From contig NC_031672.1 in assembly GCF_001640025.1 (NCBI RefSeq), positions 2,666,001 through 2,730,000 on the forward strand: DNA of 64,000 nt. The letters are read 5' to 3'. The stretch is from Sugiyamaella lignohabitans. Taxonomy: Eukaryota; Ascomycota; Dipodascomycetes; Dipodascales; Trichomonascaceae. Under the pieces are notes generated by a model. It was not told where the DNA came from. It saw only the letters and a program-made list of their open reading frames with translations, and did no database searches. Shown piece by piece: positions 9,559 to 19,328 of the stretch (position 1 is the stretch's first letter; each line of letters begins with the position of its first letter). Made by a program: the position numbers and the translations under genes.

Positions 9559-11355
9559 ATGAGTTCAGAAGGTAAGGCGGTAGAAAGGATTATTAATACT
9601 AGCTCTGTCGAAGCTGAGCTTGACCTCGCATTTCAGAAGCAGTGGTCAAACATTTATCAACAAGCCATCGAAGATGGGAGCGATAATATTCTTACAGACT
9701 CTATTGATCAATTGACAAAAAAATACTTGCAGTTTTCAGAGAATTATCCTAATCAAAACTTCGTTGACTTGTCACTAGGCAAGTTGCACGTTCTCGACTT
9801 CGTCGGGGCACTCAATTTGACATATCCAGCCAGTCATTTACGGTACGAAAACGGCTGGACCCTAGCGGAGACATTTGATAGGAACCTAAGAGGGTTTTAT
9901 GTGGACGAAAAACTGGCTAGAGAGATTCTGAGAGCGGCAAATCACTCTAATTGGTCTCATAAAGAAATCTGGATAGCTGTATATAAATTTGTAGGTGTGG
10001 CCCACTACAGAGAGATGGTAGAAAGAGGAGAAAAAGATTACACAATAAGATTGTCTGAGATTCCTTCGTGGGATAATACTTCACCGTCGCAAAAGAGTCC
10101 ATCAGCCATAACTAGTGGATTGGATGAACTTACTCCTGTTGATGTTTTCTTCCATGAGAAGGATATAGAGAAAGAGCTGAGTACAGCACGATTGTCCAAC
10201 GATAGCTCTATTCAAACTGCAGTCTCACCGAAAATACACAAACAGTCCCAATTTGGGGAAGAAACGGAATATAAATTCAACAGACTTCTGTACAGGGAAA
10301 CTGGAATATGCTCCAGAGGAGAAACACTCTGGGAAATCACCGGTCCTGCAAACAAAAGCTACCTATTGCGAGATTTATGGCAGGACGAAGAAGAAGTACA
10401 CAAGGAGTTAGAGCTTTCCGTGAAGGCAAAGACTTCCAGAGTGCTGAGCCTGGCTGGTGTTCTCTATAGTGAGACAGTAGTATCACTAGAGAAAAACAGG
10501 GTTGATTCCACTTGGTTCAATATAAGAGACGAGCTTTCAATCCCACTGACACAGAGAAAGTTAGTAAATATCGACAACGAAGATGGCATGGTCGTCCACC
10601 AAGTCAAAAAACCGTCAATATCGCTAGAAAATGTATGCGAATATCACATGCCTAGAAATCCTATTCACTTCAGGCAATTGTTCGAATTTATGAAACCTTT
10701 GAGTCAAGCGACTGCCATTGAAGGTATTTATTACGGGTTCAGGGATGCCATAAAGGGGCATCAGGGCCTCTGTCAAAAAGCAAGCATATTGCACCGGAAT
10801 ATAACTCCGAGAAACATCATGTTATCGCAAGATGAAAAGACCGGATACTTATTTGGATTGAATGGCGCACTTGAATTTCAGGCGTTCAACGGAGCAAGCA
10901 AGAATTGGGAATGGGGCTATATTTGCCAAAGAGCTTTTGTTGCTATGGAATTACTACACACCAAGGTCTTTGTAGAGCACAATTTTTATCACGACCTGGA
11001 GTCCTTTTTTTGGTGCTTCCTATGGGAATCATTCCATAATGACGGACCTCAAAGACCCCGACGAGAGTGTATTGAGTTAGACTGTTGGAACACTATGAAT
11101 TGTAAAGATTTACGGCGTGAAAAACTGGCGATTGCCAGCAATGAAGAGTTTTTTGAAGAGTTAACAGCTAGTAAAGTTACTAGCTTTTTCGTTCCTGCCC
11201 TCCCTTATCTTCGGAAACTGCGCAGAGTGGTCTTTATAGAGTCACCAAGTTACTATGACCCAATGCTTTACAACTGGATGATCCAGGTGTTTGATGATGC
11301 TATAAAAAGTTCCTCCAGTACTGGAACGCAGCATGTAGATCACCAGTACAGCTAG
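9559..11355 (+). CDS. FunK1-family protein kinase fold, predicted pseudokinase
   Basis: The 598-residue protein resembles the fungal-specific FunK1 kinase family. Family hallmarks are LHRNITPRNIML (residues 411-422, the catalytic-loop position), RAFVAMELL (the activation segment/APE region, equivalent to QFMAIELL) and YHDLESFFWCFLWESF (the HDLESF helix). All three catalytic positions are changed. The lysine position in the LKDSW-like strand is Arg271 (YLLRDLW), the HRD aspartate is Asn414, and the DFD/DFG aspartate is Gly433 in YLFGLNGA. No glycine-rich loop is visible. The reading frame is intact over almost 1.8 kb, so selection for a non-catalytic role is plausible. FunK1 genes are best known from basidiomycetes and filamentous ascomycetes. 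Function unknown. Confidence 0.75.
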   Translation: MSSEGKAVERIINTSSVEAELDLAFQKQWSNIYQQAIEDGSDNILTDSIDQLTKKYLQFSENYPNQNFVDLSLGKLHVLDFVGALNLTYPASHLRYENGWTLAETFDRNLRGFYVDEKLAREILRAANHSNWSHKEIWIAVYKFVGVAHYREMVERGEKDYTIRLSEIPSWDNTSPSQKSPSAITSGLDELTPVDVFFHEKDIEKELSTARLSNDSSIQTAVSPKIHKQSQFGEETEYKFNRLLYRETGICSRGETLWEITGPANKSYLLRDLWQDEEEVHKELELSVKAKTSRVLSLAGVLYSETVVSLEKNRVDSTWFNIRDELSIPLTQRKLVNIDNEDGMVVHQVKKPSISLENVCEYHMPRNPIHFRQLFEFMKPLSQATAIEGIYYGFRDAIKGHQGLCQKASILHRNITPRNIMLSQDEKTGYLFGLNGALEFQAFNGASKNWEWGYICQRAFVAMELLHTKVFVEHNFYHDLESFFWCFLWESFHNDGPQRPRRECIELDCWNTMNCKDLRREKLAIASNEEFFEELTASKVTSFFVPALPYLRKLRRVVFIESPSYYDPMLYNWMIQVFDDAIKSSSSTGTQHVDHQYS

Positions 11356-11749
11356 TTTGAACTAATTCAGAGTCCAATCCAATAAAAGCTTGCATGGTAT
11401 TCTAAAATTCTGATGGTGCATCTATTAAATGGATGCGAATAGTTGTTTTTCCAGAAATTTGCAGTTTGTTATGTAAACAATCCAAGTCCATTTTATAAGT
11501 TCTTATCGGTCATGCATTAAGCAGGGACCTGCATGCAATATGATATTGAGAAGGGTAAGGAAGTGGAATGACGATCAAGAGCATGGGGTTGCACGACCGC
11601 TAAGCTGGTTCGGCATTTTCGAAAGCAATCTAAACTACAGTGGCGAATATCGAATTTTAAGCAATTGGGTTTCTTGTTAGTTATCAAGTGATATCAGTGC
11701 AAGAATTAACTCTGATATCGTTTTAGTCATTGTCAAAGGCTAAAAAAAA
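11356..11749. other. Spacer FunK1-like / FUB1
   Basis: A 394-base spacer with the likely 3'UTR of the FunK1-like gene and the promoter of the PI31-like gene. An A9 tract sits directly in front of ATG 11750. I see no other element. Confidence 0.45.
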
Positions 11750-13207
11750 ATGGTGGCTTGCCATGTCTACAAGACGGTGGTAAACAGCTTAGCAGACGAG
11801 GGTGATGAAGAAGCTGCGTTAGTTGAATTATTACGCTCACCTGTTGATGCATTGGCAGTGGAGGTACATTCAACATTGGTTGAATTTGACGAAGTTTCAT
11901 TTGTGGCTAGTCCTGATATAACAGCTGCCAATGAAGGAAGGGTTGATAGTTCTGAGAGTAACAAGCTTCCTAGCAACTGGAACAAGGGGTCCCCTAATTT
12001 TTTTGGATTCAGGTATCGAGTCGAGATTGGAAATGGAGCTGATGACTTGATTGATTTGACCATTACAAAATTGGGTAATTCTGTGCTTTTAGTCAGTGCA
12101 TTAAGCGAAAATAGCGGTAGACAAGTGTCAGTTAAGCTGGATATAAAATCATATGTCAATCTAGCAGTGTTTAGCCGTCCTGACGGATCGGAAGTAATCC
12201 AAGACATATATATTTCTGAGACGAAAACGGATCTTCTAGGTGAGAAACTGTTGAAAGAAGTGATTGGACCATTGATTGGTACTGTAGGTATTGAAGAAAA
12301 GAGGGCCTCCGTCGGTAGTATAGGAAGCAATGACTCGAGATCCAATATTCGTGGCACGAGTATAAGTGGAACAAACTCGGGCATAGGTACGACAAGCAGA
12401 GGAACGAATCCAGAAAATCAAAACCAATCTCAAAAGCGTTTATCGACCAGTAGCACCACTAGTATCAGCGCAAATGACCCCACCGATGTTGTGAATAAGC
12501 TTCGTCAATCATTAATTGAAGAGGAAATCAAAGAAGAGTCACAATCTGCTGCAGAATCCACTCCTTCAACGCCACCTCCGTTTGATCCAATTCGTGCCGG
12601 AGCTGCTGAGTACGAGTCGGGTCCTACGGCTCAGGGTTTTGACACCCCCAACACTGGGTCAGACACCGCTCAACCACCTTTAATTCCTACAGCAAATGAT
12701 CCTACAGGTACCTCAGGCCCAGGTTTTGGAGGCACCCCTATTGCTTCGCGGGCAGATGAACCACCGATTCAAGTTGATGCTCCACCTGGATTTGAAGACG
12801 AGTATGAAATCAAACAGTCCATGAAACGAAGAACATCTCGCCACGACATTGCTCAACCCGGATATCCGACCCCTTATATTCCCATTGGAGGTGATGATAT
12901 CTTCCCACCAGGTGGCCGAAACCCTCCTTTGGCTCCGTTTGTTGGTCCTGGTATGAACTCCCCATCTATCGGAAGTGGAGATCTTCATACGCCCAGTCTT
13001 CCTGGCTTCCCAGGTGGTAGCAATCATCAGGGAATGCATCCAACATTTGACCATCCTATTTTTCAGGGGAGACGTGGCAGTCGTCAGCCAGGAACGGATG
13101 ACGATATACCTGATAGCTTAACTCGCCCCCCTGGAGCTAGATGGGATCCTACTGGCCCTCCTGGTCAAGGCGGTGGCTTCGGATTTGGCCCTAATCGGTT
13201 CATTTGA
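11750..13207 (+). CDS. FUB1: PI31-like proteasome regulator
   Basis: PI31/Fub1 proteins bind the 20S proteasome through a natively unfolded proline-rich C terminus and can inhibit its peptidase sites. The N-terminal 160 residues resemble the PI31 N-domain: FGFRYRVEIGNG, DLIDLTITKLGNSVLLVSAL and a helical segment near 155 (LLGEKLLKEVIGPLIGTV). The remainder is low complexity. It ends in a Gly/Pro-rich tail with DDIFPPGGRNPP, RPPGARWDPTGPPG and GFGFGPNRFI, typical of the PI31 C-domain. Length is 485 residues, longer than S. cerevisiae Fub1 because of a Ser/Thr linker. ATG 11750 follows an A-rich leader. PRE4 lies about 2.6 kb away on the other strand. Confidence 0.85.
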   Translation: MVACHVYKTVVNSLADEGDEEAALVELLRSPVDALAVEVHSTLVEFDEVSFVASPDITAANEGRVDSSESNKLPSNWNKGSPNFFGFRYRVEIGNGADDLIDLTITKLGNSVLLVSALSENSGRQVSVKLDIKSYVNLAVFSRPDGSEVIQDIYISETKTDLLGEKLLKEVIGPLIGTVGIEEKRASVGSIGSNDSRSNIRGTSISGTNSGIGTTSRGTNPENQNQSQKRLSTSSTTSISANDPTDVVNKLRQSLIEEEIKEESQSAAESTPSTPPPFDPIRAGAAEYESGPTAQGFDTPNTGSDTAQPPLIPTANDPTGTSGPGFGGTPIASRADEPPIQVDAPPGFEDEYEIKQSMKRRTSRHDIAQPGYPTPYIPIGGDDIFPPGGRNPPLAPFVGPGMNSPSIGSGDLHTPSLPGFPGGSNHQGMHPTFDHPIFQGRRGSRQPGTDDDIPDSLTRPPGARWDPTGPPGQGGGFGFGPNRFI

Positions 13208-13548
13208 TCCTGTCACTTAAAAATAGCGCTTCCCAGTTGCTTTCTTTTAGTAAATAAAAAATAAATTCTGAAGTTTATTAATCGTATTATTTCGCAATAG
13301 TGTGGGAGTTATTTAGGCGTTGTAAAATGTCAAATAGAAAATATACACAGATTTATAAAGCTATTTATTTGGCATAAGAATATTCTTTTAGAGTCAACTA
13401 AGGATTATTCTCTTAGACTTTGACTCATCTTAATGGGTAGTTGACACGAAGTTCGGTGTCAGTTAGTATACATTTTTTTTGGGGTGTCTATATCCTGGCC
13501 GTGCACACCTGCATTTAAACCAGGGTTGCCGACGATTTGAATGCTGCA
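13208..13548. other. Spacer FUB1 / BNA7
   Basis: A 341-base spacer with AT-rich terminator-like sequence at 13250-13290 and a T8 run near 13473. ATG 13541 lies 8 bases before the BNA7 start in another frame and opens an overlapping frame of about 31 codons. Confidence 0.5.
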
Positions 13549-14385
13549 ATGTCTGACTTCACCTCAGTATTCTCAAAAACACAGTATGGAGCGCACGAGC
13601 GCCAAGTTATCGGAATTTGGAGGAATTCTGACTTGAATGTGACTGGCCGATGGGTGGTGTTCATACATGGCGGGGCCTGGAGGGACCCACGTAATACTTA
13701 CGAGGATGGCGAACACTTGGCCAATGGATTGCTGGATGGCCAGATTTCAAGGAGCATGGATGGTGTCGCTTCAATAGACTACAGATTATCACCGGACGTA
13801 AAGCATCCTTCTCACATAGAGGACATTCTTTTGGCTCTAAAGTTTATAACAGCTTCTTTCGAGGTATCGGAATATATTCTTGTTGGACATTCCGCAGGGG
13901 CATTTTTATCATTTCAAGTTCTAACTCAATGGCCAGCCTTGAATAATACAGCTAAAATCTCTGTGACTATTGGTGTTGAAGGTATTTATAATCTGCCCTA
14001 CATGATTGAAGAGCATTCCTCCTATGAAGGATTTGTATCTGAAGCATTTGGAAACGACCCTGACGACTGGGAAAAAGCTAGCCCGATTGGTACCAGCTTT
14101 CGATGGCAGAGGTCAAAACAAGATCTTGTAGAGACTGCTGAAGTCTCATTGGTAACTTATGACGGAACAATCGTTCTTGTGCATTCCCCTGAGGATGAAC
14201 TACTGGGAATCGATTTTCAGCCAAAGTTTGCCAAAAAACATCTCCAACTTGTTACAGGGAACGAAGTCACCGTATGTGAAGAACTTGCACGTGGCTCACA
14301 TGACGCCGTTTATGTTAGTGACTTATTAGTCACAATTGTGAAAAAATATATAGGATTGCAACTACACAACTCATGTAAAACTTAA
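13549..14385 (+). CDS. BNA7: Kynurenine formamidase (arylformamidase)
   Basis: This enzyme hydrolyses N-formylkynurenine to kynurenine and formate in de novo NAD synthesis from tryptophan. It is an alpha/beta hydrolase of 278 residues. The oxyanion-hole motif is VFIHGGAWRDP, and the nucleophile elbow is LVGHSAGAF with Ser115. SIDYRLSPDVKHPSHIEDI and the C-terminal ARGSHDAVY, which supplies the catalytic His, also fit the Bna7 family. The likely acid is in VHSPEDELL. The frame extends upstream only to a TTG codon, so I start at the in-frame ATG 13549 (MSDFTSVF). Confidence 0.9.
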   Translation: MSDFTSVFSKTQYGAHERQVIGIWRNSDLNVTGRWVVFIHGGAWRDPRNTYEDGEHLANGLLDGQISRSMDGVASIDYRLSPDVKHPSHIEDILLALKFITASFEVSEYILVGHSAGAFLSFQVLTQWPALNNTAKISVTIGVEGIYNLPYMIEEHSSYEGFVSEAFGNDPDDWEKASPIGTSFRWQRSKQDLVETAEVSLVTYDGTIVLVHSPEDELLGIDFQPKFAKKHLQLVTGNEVTVCEELARGSHDAVYVSDLLVTIVKKYIGLQLHNSCKT

Positions 14386-14500
14386 GAAGTTTTTTTTTAA
14401 AAAGTTTTTCTTGTCAGGAGATCTTTGTTTCTAAGATCCAGGAGCATAAAGTATCGTCGCAGACTATATATGCAGGATTAAAGATAGACTGCAGATATAA

Positions 14501-14506
14501 ACGCGT
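14501..14506 (+). promoter_or_regulatory. Perfect MCB (ACGCGT) upstream of SAE2
   Basis: ACGCGT lies 47 bases before the SAE2 start codon, followed within ten bases by CACGCGCG. MCB boxes bind MBF and drive G1/S expression in yeasts. A role here is inferred from position and from the repair function of the gene. Confidence 0.55.
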
Positions 14507-14552
14507 AATGTTCACGCGCGTCAGCTCTTAGATAATAGATTCAATCTTGATA

Positions 14553-16402
14553 ATGAGTATAGGTGAGGATATAGAAGAGATAATAAGCTCATCAGCAAAC
14601 GATTCTCGTGAGATATTGGACTACGTGGTCAAGGGAATAGGTTATGTGGAAACCTACAATAACAGACTGAATGACCGTAAGTAAATTGGGGTGCCAAAAG
14701 GCTTGTTCTAGGCTAACAGGGGACTAGAGTTAAAAAGTTTTGGAAATAAATTGTCGGAGACATACTTGGAGAATGAGAGATTACAGTTTGAAAACGAAAA
14801 ATTAGGACTGCGATACGAGCGGGTTCTTTCGCAGAACGGGAAATTGAAGCAAGCGTTCAAGAAGCTGCAGAAGCAGACATCCTCAATTGAGAAGGACAAC
14901 TTAGACTTACAGCAACTGAACAAAGAGTTGTTTGAATCTTTCAAACGACTATACGGCCAGCTAATGGATGAAGATAGTCCGGCTGTTAAGAAATGGATCG
15001 AGGGCGAATACATCACGAAACTTGAAAAGCGAAATGCTAGGTTAGAGCATAGATTGAGTAGTACGAAGTCTTCCCAATTGTCGGAGCAGAACTCAAGGAA
15101 TACATCCAGCCCTTCTGACATTCATATGCCTCTGGCAAGTTCACCTCACCGAGATGCTTTAACAGTACCTCCACTAATACCTTCAAGCCAGGCCACAACG
15201 GTTGGCCCATCAGACGACACACAAGCAGAAAGAATTAATGACAAAAGTTCTTCTCCACTCAGATCAATACCACTAGTAAAAACCGAGCCCGACAACTATT
15301 TTATCAAAAGAGAACCAGATGAGAATTTTGTCAGGAGCCAACTAAGTCCCGAACTGGCACCTGAAAGTATTAATCTTGATCTTTCCCAATATCAAATGAC
15401 AGATGTTGCCGACCACCAACAACATAAATCCCAAGATCCGGGGCAGTCACCAAGAAATTCAGATGATTATTCCCAGGAAATCTCATCAGATCCTCCAAAC
15501 ATCACTTCTATAGCAATGAACACACCTAAAGAAACTCCTTGTAATAGATCTATGATGAAAATCAAGCGTAGAAAGGCATGTTTCGAGGAAATTGATGAAG
15601 ACCTAAGTACCAGTCGCAAAGCCATCATGTTTCAAAAGGAGCAAGGTGTTAATCATCAGAGATCGGTCTTGACCCCTATTTCCAATAAACCACAGAAGCG
15701 AACGTTGGATAATTGGCTGATACCAAAGGATCTACAGAACGAACATAAGACTCCTTCAAGGCAGCCATTGAAGGCAATATCAAACAATTATGAGGAAAAT
15801 GAGGAAAACAACACTGATGAAGATCAGGAGTTTTTGAATGGGTAAGTAAATAAAAAACCTCCTATGTTCTCAACTACTATGTCTAACTTAATAGCCTTGC
15901 AGAACGAAAGTGGCATCAAAATGATTTTGCCGTGAATGAGAATCAGAATGAGGGTCATAAATATGTATACACAGAGACTGTTCGTGGCAGAAAACGGCAA
16001 TGTGAACATGGAAGGGATTGTTTTGAATGTGAAGAGGTGAGTCGAGTTCTATCAGGGATCATGTTTTTGGGATGACTAACCGGAATTTAGTTTCACAAAA
16101 TAGCTGGAAGGGGCTTGGAAATGACTGGCAACGGTGCATATAAGACTTTGACTGTGGATGAGATGGTAGATAGGGGATCCAGACACCGTGATCGGTTTTC
16201 CAGTCAGGAAACACCTGCGGGCTACTACCGTGCAGATATGCAAGACAGTCTTGAGGAACAGGAGTATAAAGCTCAGCAGGAACAAGCTCGAGAACTGGAA
16301 GCCAAGAAAAGGTTCAATGAGGCCATTCGCTGTGGCAAGTGGAAATTCCGGGATAAAAAGCTTCGAGACCGGGTTCTTAAAATCTACCAAAAGCGAAATT
16401 AA
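14553..16402 (+). CDS. SAE2: Sae2/CtIP/Ctp1 end-resection factor, four exons
   Basis: Sae2/CtIP proteins stimulate Mre11 nuclease and start resection of DNA breaks. Exons are 14553-14676, 14728-15841, 15895-16036 and 16091-16402, giving 563 residues. Introns are 51, 53 and 54 nt with donors GTAAGT, GTAAGT and GTGAGT and CTAAC branch points. The first intron must use the CTAG at 14724-14727, because the nearer CAG gives a stop. The N terminus is a coiled coil (about residues 30-130), as expected for tetramerisation. The C terminus carries the family signature, KYVYTETVRGRKRQ and HGRDCFECEEFH followed by SRHRDRFSSQETPAGYY (CxxC and RHR motifs). The middle is Ser/Pro-rich with SP/TP sites suited to CDK control. 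A perfect MCB lies just upstream. Confidence 0.87.
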
Positions 16403-16543
16403 TCTATTTATTCCAGATGTTAATTTATTTCAAAGTCATTTTAAGGCAGTCTTTGTATCGAGCTGCACAAGTGCGTAAACAGTTATTTACTAATAAATAA
16501 TAAGTTAAATATCGTTGAGACAAGAAGCGCCCTGGGAACAAGG

Positions 16544-17533
16544 TTAATCGTCGCCGCTTCCAACTTCCACATCTTCTAGGTTATCAATCCCTACACCTAC
16601 GTCGGAGATCTGGTTACTTGCTACTGGACTGTGTAACATTTTAACTGCTTTCAATCGAGAGTCGATTTGCGTTGAAATCTTAGGGTTGAAGGTCTCGCCG
16701 AGAATCTTAGAACAAATTTCTTTGAACCCCTGGTTATCTCCGAACTCCACTTTGGCTCGGGGGCCCAGGCTGTAATATTGCCGTCGCTTCTGAATGGCCC
16801 TTCCTGGATCATTGTTACTCTGTTGTACAACATAAGAATGGCTTGTCAGTTTCGAAATGAGCGTATCAAACATAGGGAGATCAATACCCAGAGGTATGAG
16901 GTAACGAGATAGATCACTTCTTTCCATATAGCCTTTCGGATGGAGCAATATAATAGAACAAATAATAAAAGCTTGACCATAAAACTCCTGCTCATCGACA
17001 GACCTATTCTCTGCAACTACCTGGCGGTACTCTAAGGGTAGAGTATTCCTCAACATGTAAACATCGCCAACGTCATCCTCGTCTTGTCCCTCCCCTGATT
17101 CTGTTTTTTGCCTTTTGGGCCTTTTGCTTCGATTGGAGCGCGTCGTAGCCAAATGAGTTGTATTTATCGACAAGTCTTCTGGAAATTCCTTAGGAGGGAG
17201 CGGTATTAGTTCCATGCCAAAAATTGATCTAAGTTTCTTCTGAGCCATGACAAACACATTTCTATAAGTTTTCAGTTTCATATTAGCAGCGATAGAATCG
17301 CTTATAATTGTTTTGTATATGTTTGCCTTTTTGATGGTCGTTCGTGTTAATTCGCCAAAGAGAGCCATCCGAACTAGCTGGTTAGCCATACGATCAAGCT
17401 CTGCTGCGTCTATCCCTGAATCCGTATCGCTTGGCTTCATAGGCTCAGGACTTGGGGATACTGTAGTCGTATGGTTATAATCCCTATCTCTATCATCATT
17501 ACTATCATCCTCCCGTCTCTTCGATTTCGGCAT
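16544..17533 (-). CDS. NSE3: SMC5/6 complex subunit Nse3 (MAGE domain)
   Basis: Nse3 is the MAGE-family subunit of the SMC5/6 complex; with Nse1 and Nse4 it forms a ubiquitin-ligase and DNA-binding subcomplex. The 329-residue protein has a MAGE homology domain. The N-terminal winged helix covers residues 45-110 (LVRMALFGELTRTTIKKANI, RNVFVMAQKKLRSIFGMEL). The second winged helix contains YGQAFIICSIILLHPKGYM, LSRYLIPLGID and YVVQQSNNDPG. A basic, nuclear-signal-like patch (RSNRSKRPKRQK) and an acidic stretch separate the two halves. The gene converges on SAE2, another repair gene, with 141 bases between stop codons. Confidence 0.85.
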   Translation of the reverse strand: MPKSKRREDDSNDDRDRDYNHTTTVSPSPEPMKPSDTDSGIDAAELDRMANQLVRMALFGELTRTTIKKANIYKTIISDSIAANMKLKTYRNVFVMAQKKLRSIFGMELIPLPPKEFPEDLSINTTHLATTRSNRSKRPKRQKTESGEGQDEDDVGDVYMLRNTLPLEYRQVVAENRSVDEQEFYGQAFIICSIILLHPKGYMERSDLSRYLIPLGIDLPMFDTLISKLTSHSYVVQQSNNDPGRAIQKRRQYYSLGPRAKVEFGDNQGFKEICSKILGETFNPKISTQIDSRLKAVKMLHSPVASNQISDVGVGIDNLEDVEVGSGDD

Positions 17534-18440
17534 CGTTTATTTCCTATGGTTGCGTGTTGAGTGTGAGACGCAATGGTTTCACAGTACATATAAACAATAG
17601 ATCATGTTTTCCAGTCACGTTAATGCCTGCATCCCCTCTAACAGCATGACACTTGCATCATACCCTCTCTTCCTTTCTTAACTATTATCAATTTATCAGG
17701 AGGTACAATCTGATAACGAAATCCGATTAATAATCAAATAATTTAGAATGTCCTTACAATATCCGGCAAACTGTGGTTGCCCCTAATTTGAATGGTATTA
17801 TTAGAGATCTACAAATCCGGAGGGTATGTTTGATCTGGTGTGTATAACTCATAAAAAAATATTGTTTTTTTAGTCCTAGGCTATAAATGATATATAAAAT
17901 CCACAGGTTCTGGGTCCCATCCTGTTCACATCACCAGAAACTTTTTTTCCTGATTACCACAGTTTACTTTGGCTATTTTAGCTTAGGCGCGCTGTTTCAC
18001 TCCTTTCCATACGTAGAGAATCTAGTATAAGACTTTTTAATGATAATCAAACTTAGCTTAATAGATTTTAGGGAAATACAGTATCTATATACACATATTT
18101 TCCCTAAATTTAGGCTATGAGCAGATAACTAAGACGACATGGGCTGAGATCTAAAAGGAAATAAACTCTTCGCTTTTCATGTAAGGACTCTCAGCATCCT
18201 TGGATGGGAATCAAGACATTACCGAGGTAATCTAATTCAACGAAGTCACATGACTAGATCCCCATATATATATCTGCTCATGCAGCACTCCTGTTTCTGG
18301 TCCTTCAGCTTGGATATTATTCTTCAACTATCCTAGAGCCTAACAGGACCAGACTCTGGTAGCATTGATGACTGTACAATTAAGGAACTATTATTATAAT
18401 AGAAGATCCTCCCATCATTTGTGTTCTTAACTGACAACTA
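17534..18440. other. 0.9-kb AT-rich spacer
   Basis: This region lies upstream of NSE3 and upstream of the small secreted ORF. It is AT-rich and has a CCATATATATATCTG TATA-like stretch near 18265, suitable for the downstream gene. No tRNA, repeat or conserved ORF is seen. Confidence 0.45.
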
Positions 18441-18929
18441 ATGATGTTGATACTTAGTGTGTTAACATTATTCTGTTTTATTAGATCTTCAATCAGTATT
18501 GGCTTTAATTACACCGCATTGAATAATGCTCTAGATTGTATAAGGAGGATAGATCATAGATTCTATTATTTCGTCCCTGCAGAATACAGTATGTTCACTG
18601 TTGCTAATGTTTCCGGTTATTACTTCGATGACAGACAATATAGACAATTATTCCCATGTCTTCTAGAGTTTAGCAAGCTCGCACACACCGGTGTTTCCTT
18701 TGACGGTTATGAAATGGGTAATGACTTACTCATGTCTGGAATCATTGACGATGGTCTGAATGCTGAATACTTGGTGTCCGGCGGTCTTGATATCCGACAA
18801 CCAGTGCCAAACAGCAATGTAAGTGGCACAACCCAAAACACAATTCCAGCTACGTCCATCACTCAGCCTAATTATCGGCCGATGGTGACGCAGTTACGAT
18901 TAGTACCTTGTATAAGTATAAAGTACTAA
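18441..18929 (+). CDS. Small predicted secreted protein, unknown function
   Basis: This 162-codon frame starts with a clear signal peptide (MMLILSVLTLFCFIRSSIS). The mature part has potential N-glycosylation sites (NYT, NVS and another NVS) and a handful of cysteines. No membrane anchor, GPI signal or recognised domain is visible. A TATA-like stretch lies about 170 bases upstream. It sits in an island with a probable solo LTR and a tRNA gene, which often holds lineage-specific genes. It could be a young gene or a chance frame; the hydrophobic start and glycosylation sites favour a real secreted product, but I do not recognise it. Confidence 0.45.
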   Translation: MMLILSVLTLFCFIRSSISIGFNYTALNNALDCIRRIDHRFYYFVPAEYSMFTVANVSGYYFDDRQYRQLFPCLLEFSKLAHTGVSFDGYEMGNDLLMSGIIDDGLNAEYLVSGGLDIRQPVPNSNVSGTTQNTIPATSITQPNYRPMVTQLRLVPCISIKY

Positions 18930-19166
18930 CTAAACAACACTATACCGTAGTAAGTCTCACCGCAAACTTCTGTATAATTCTTATGTGTTGAGTCAGTCAT
19001 CAACAACGGTCCGACGTGTACATTTCGATACACATTAAGCCACCGTTGACCGCTGACATAACTGCGAAGGCTAACTAGTAACGTCATTTTAAATTCTTAG
19101 TACTGTATTTATATAAGTTAGCAATTGGCGTCTTTACAAGCTGCTGACCATGAGTAGAGATCTTAT

Positions 19167-19167
19167 C

Positions 19168-19220
<53 letters not shown>
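19167..19220 (+). repeat. (AAT)n microsatellite, about 18 units
   Basis: Pure ATA/AAT trinucleotide tract inside the probable LTR. It is bracketed by two copies of AGAGATCTTATCA (19156-19168 and 19229-19241), suggesting that a small duplication preceded or accompanied its expansion. Confidence 0.92.
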
Positions 19221-19328
19221 TAATCATTAGAGATCTTATCAGTCAATAGCAGGTAACCTAACCCTGGGATCCGAGATATATAAATACTCGTAGTTTCCCT
19301 TAGAACTTGGAAGACTAAGCTTGGTTAT

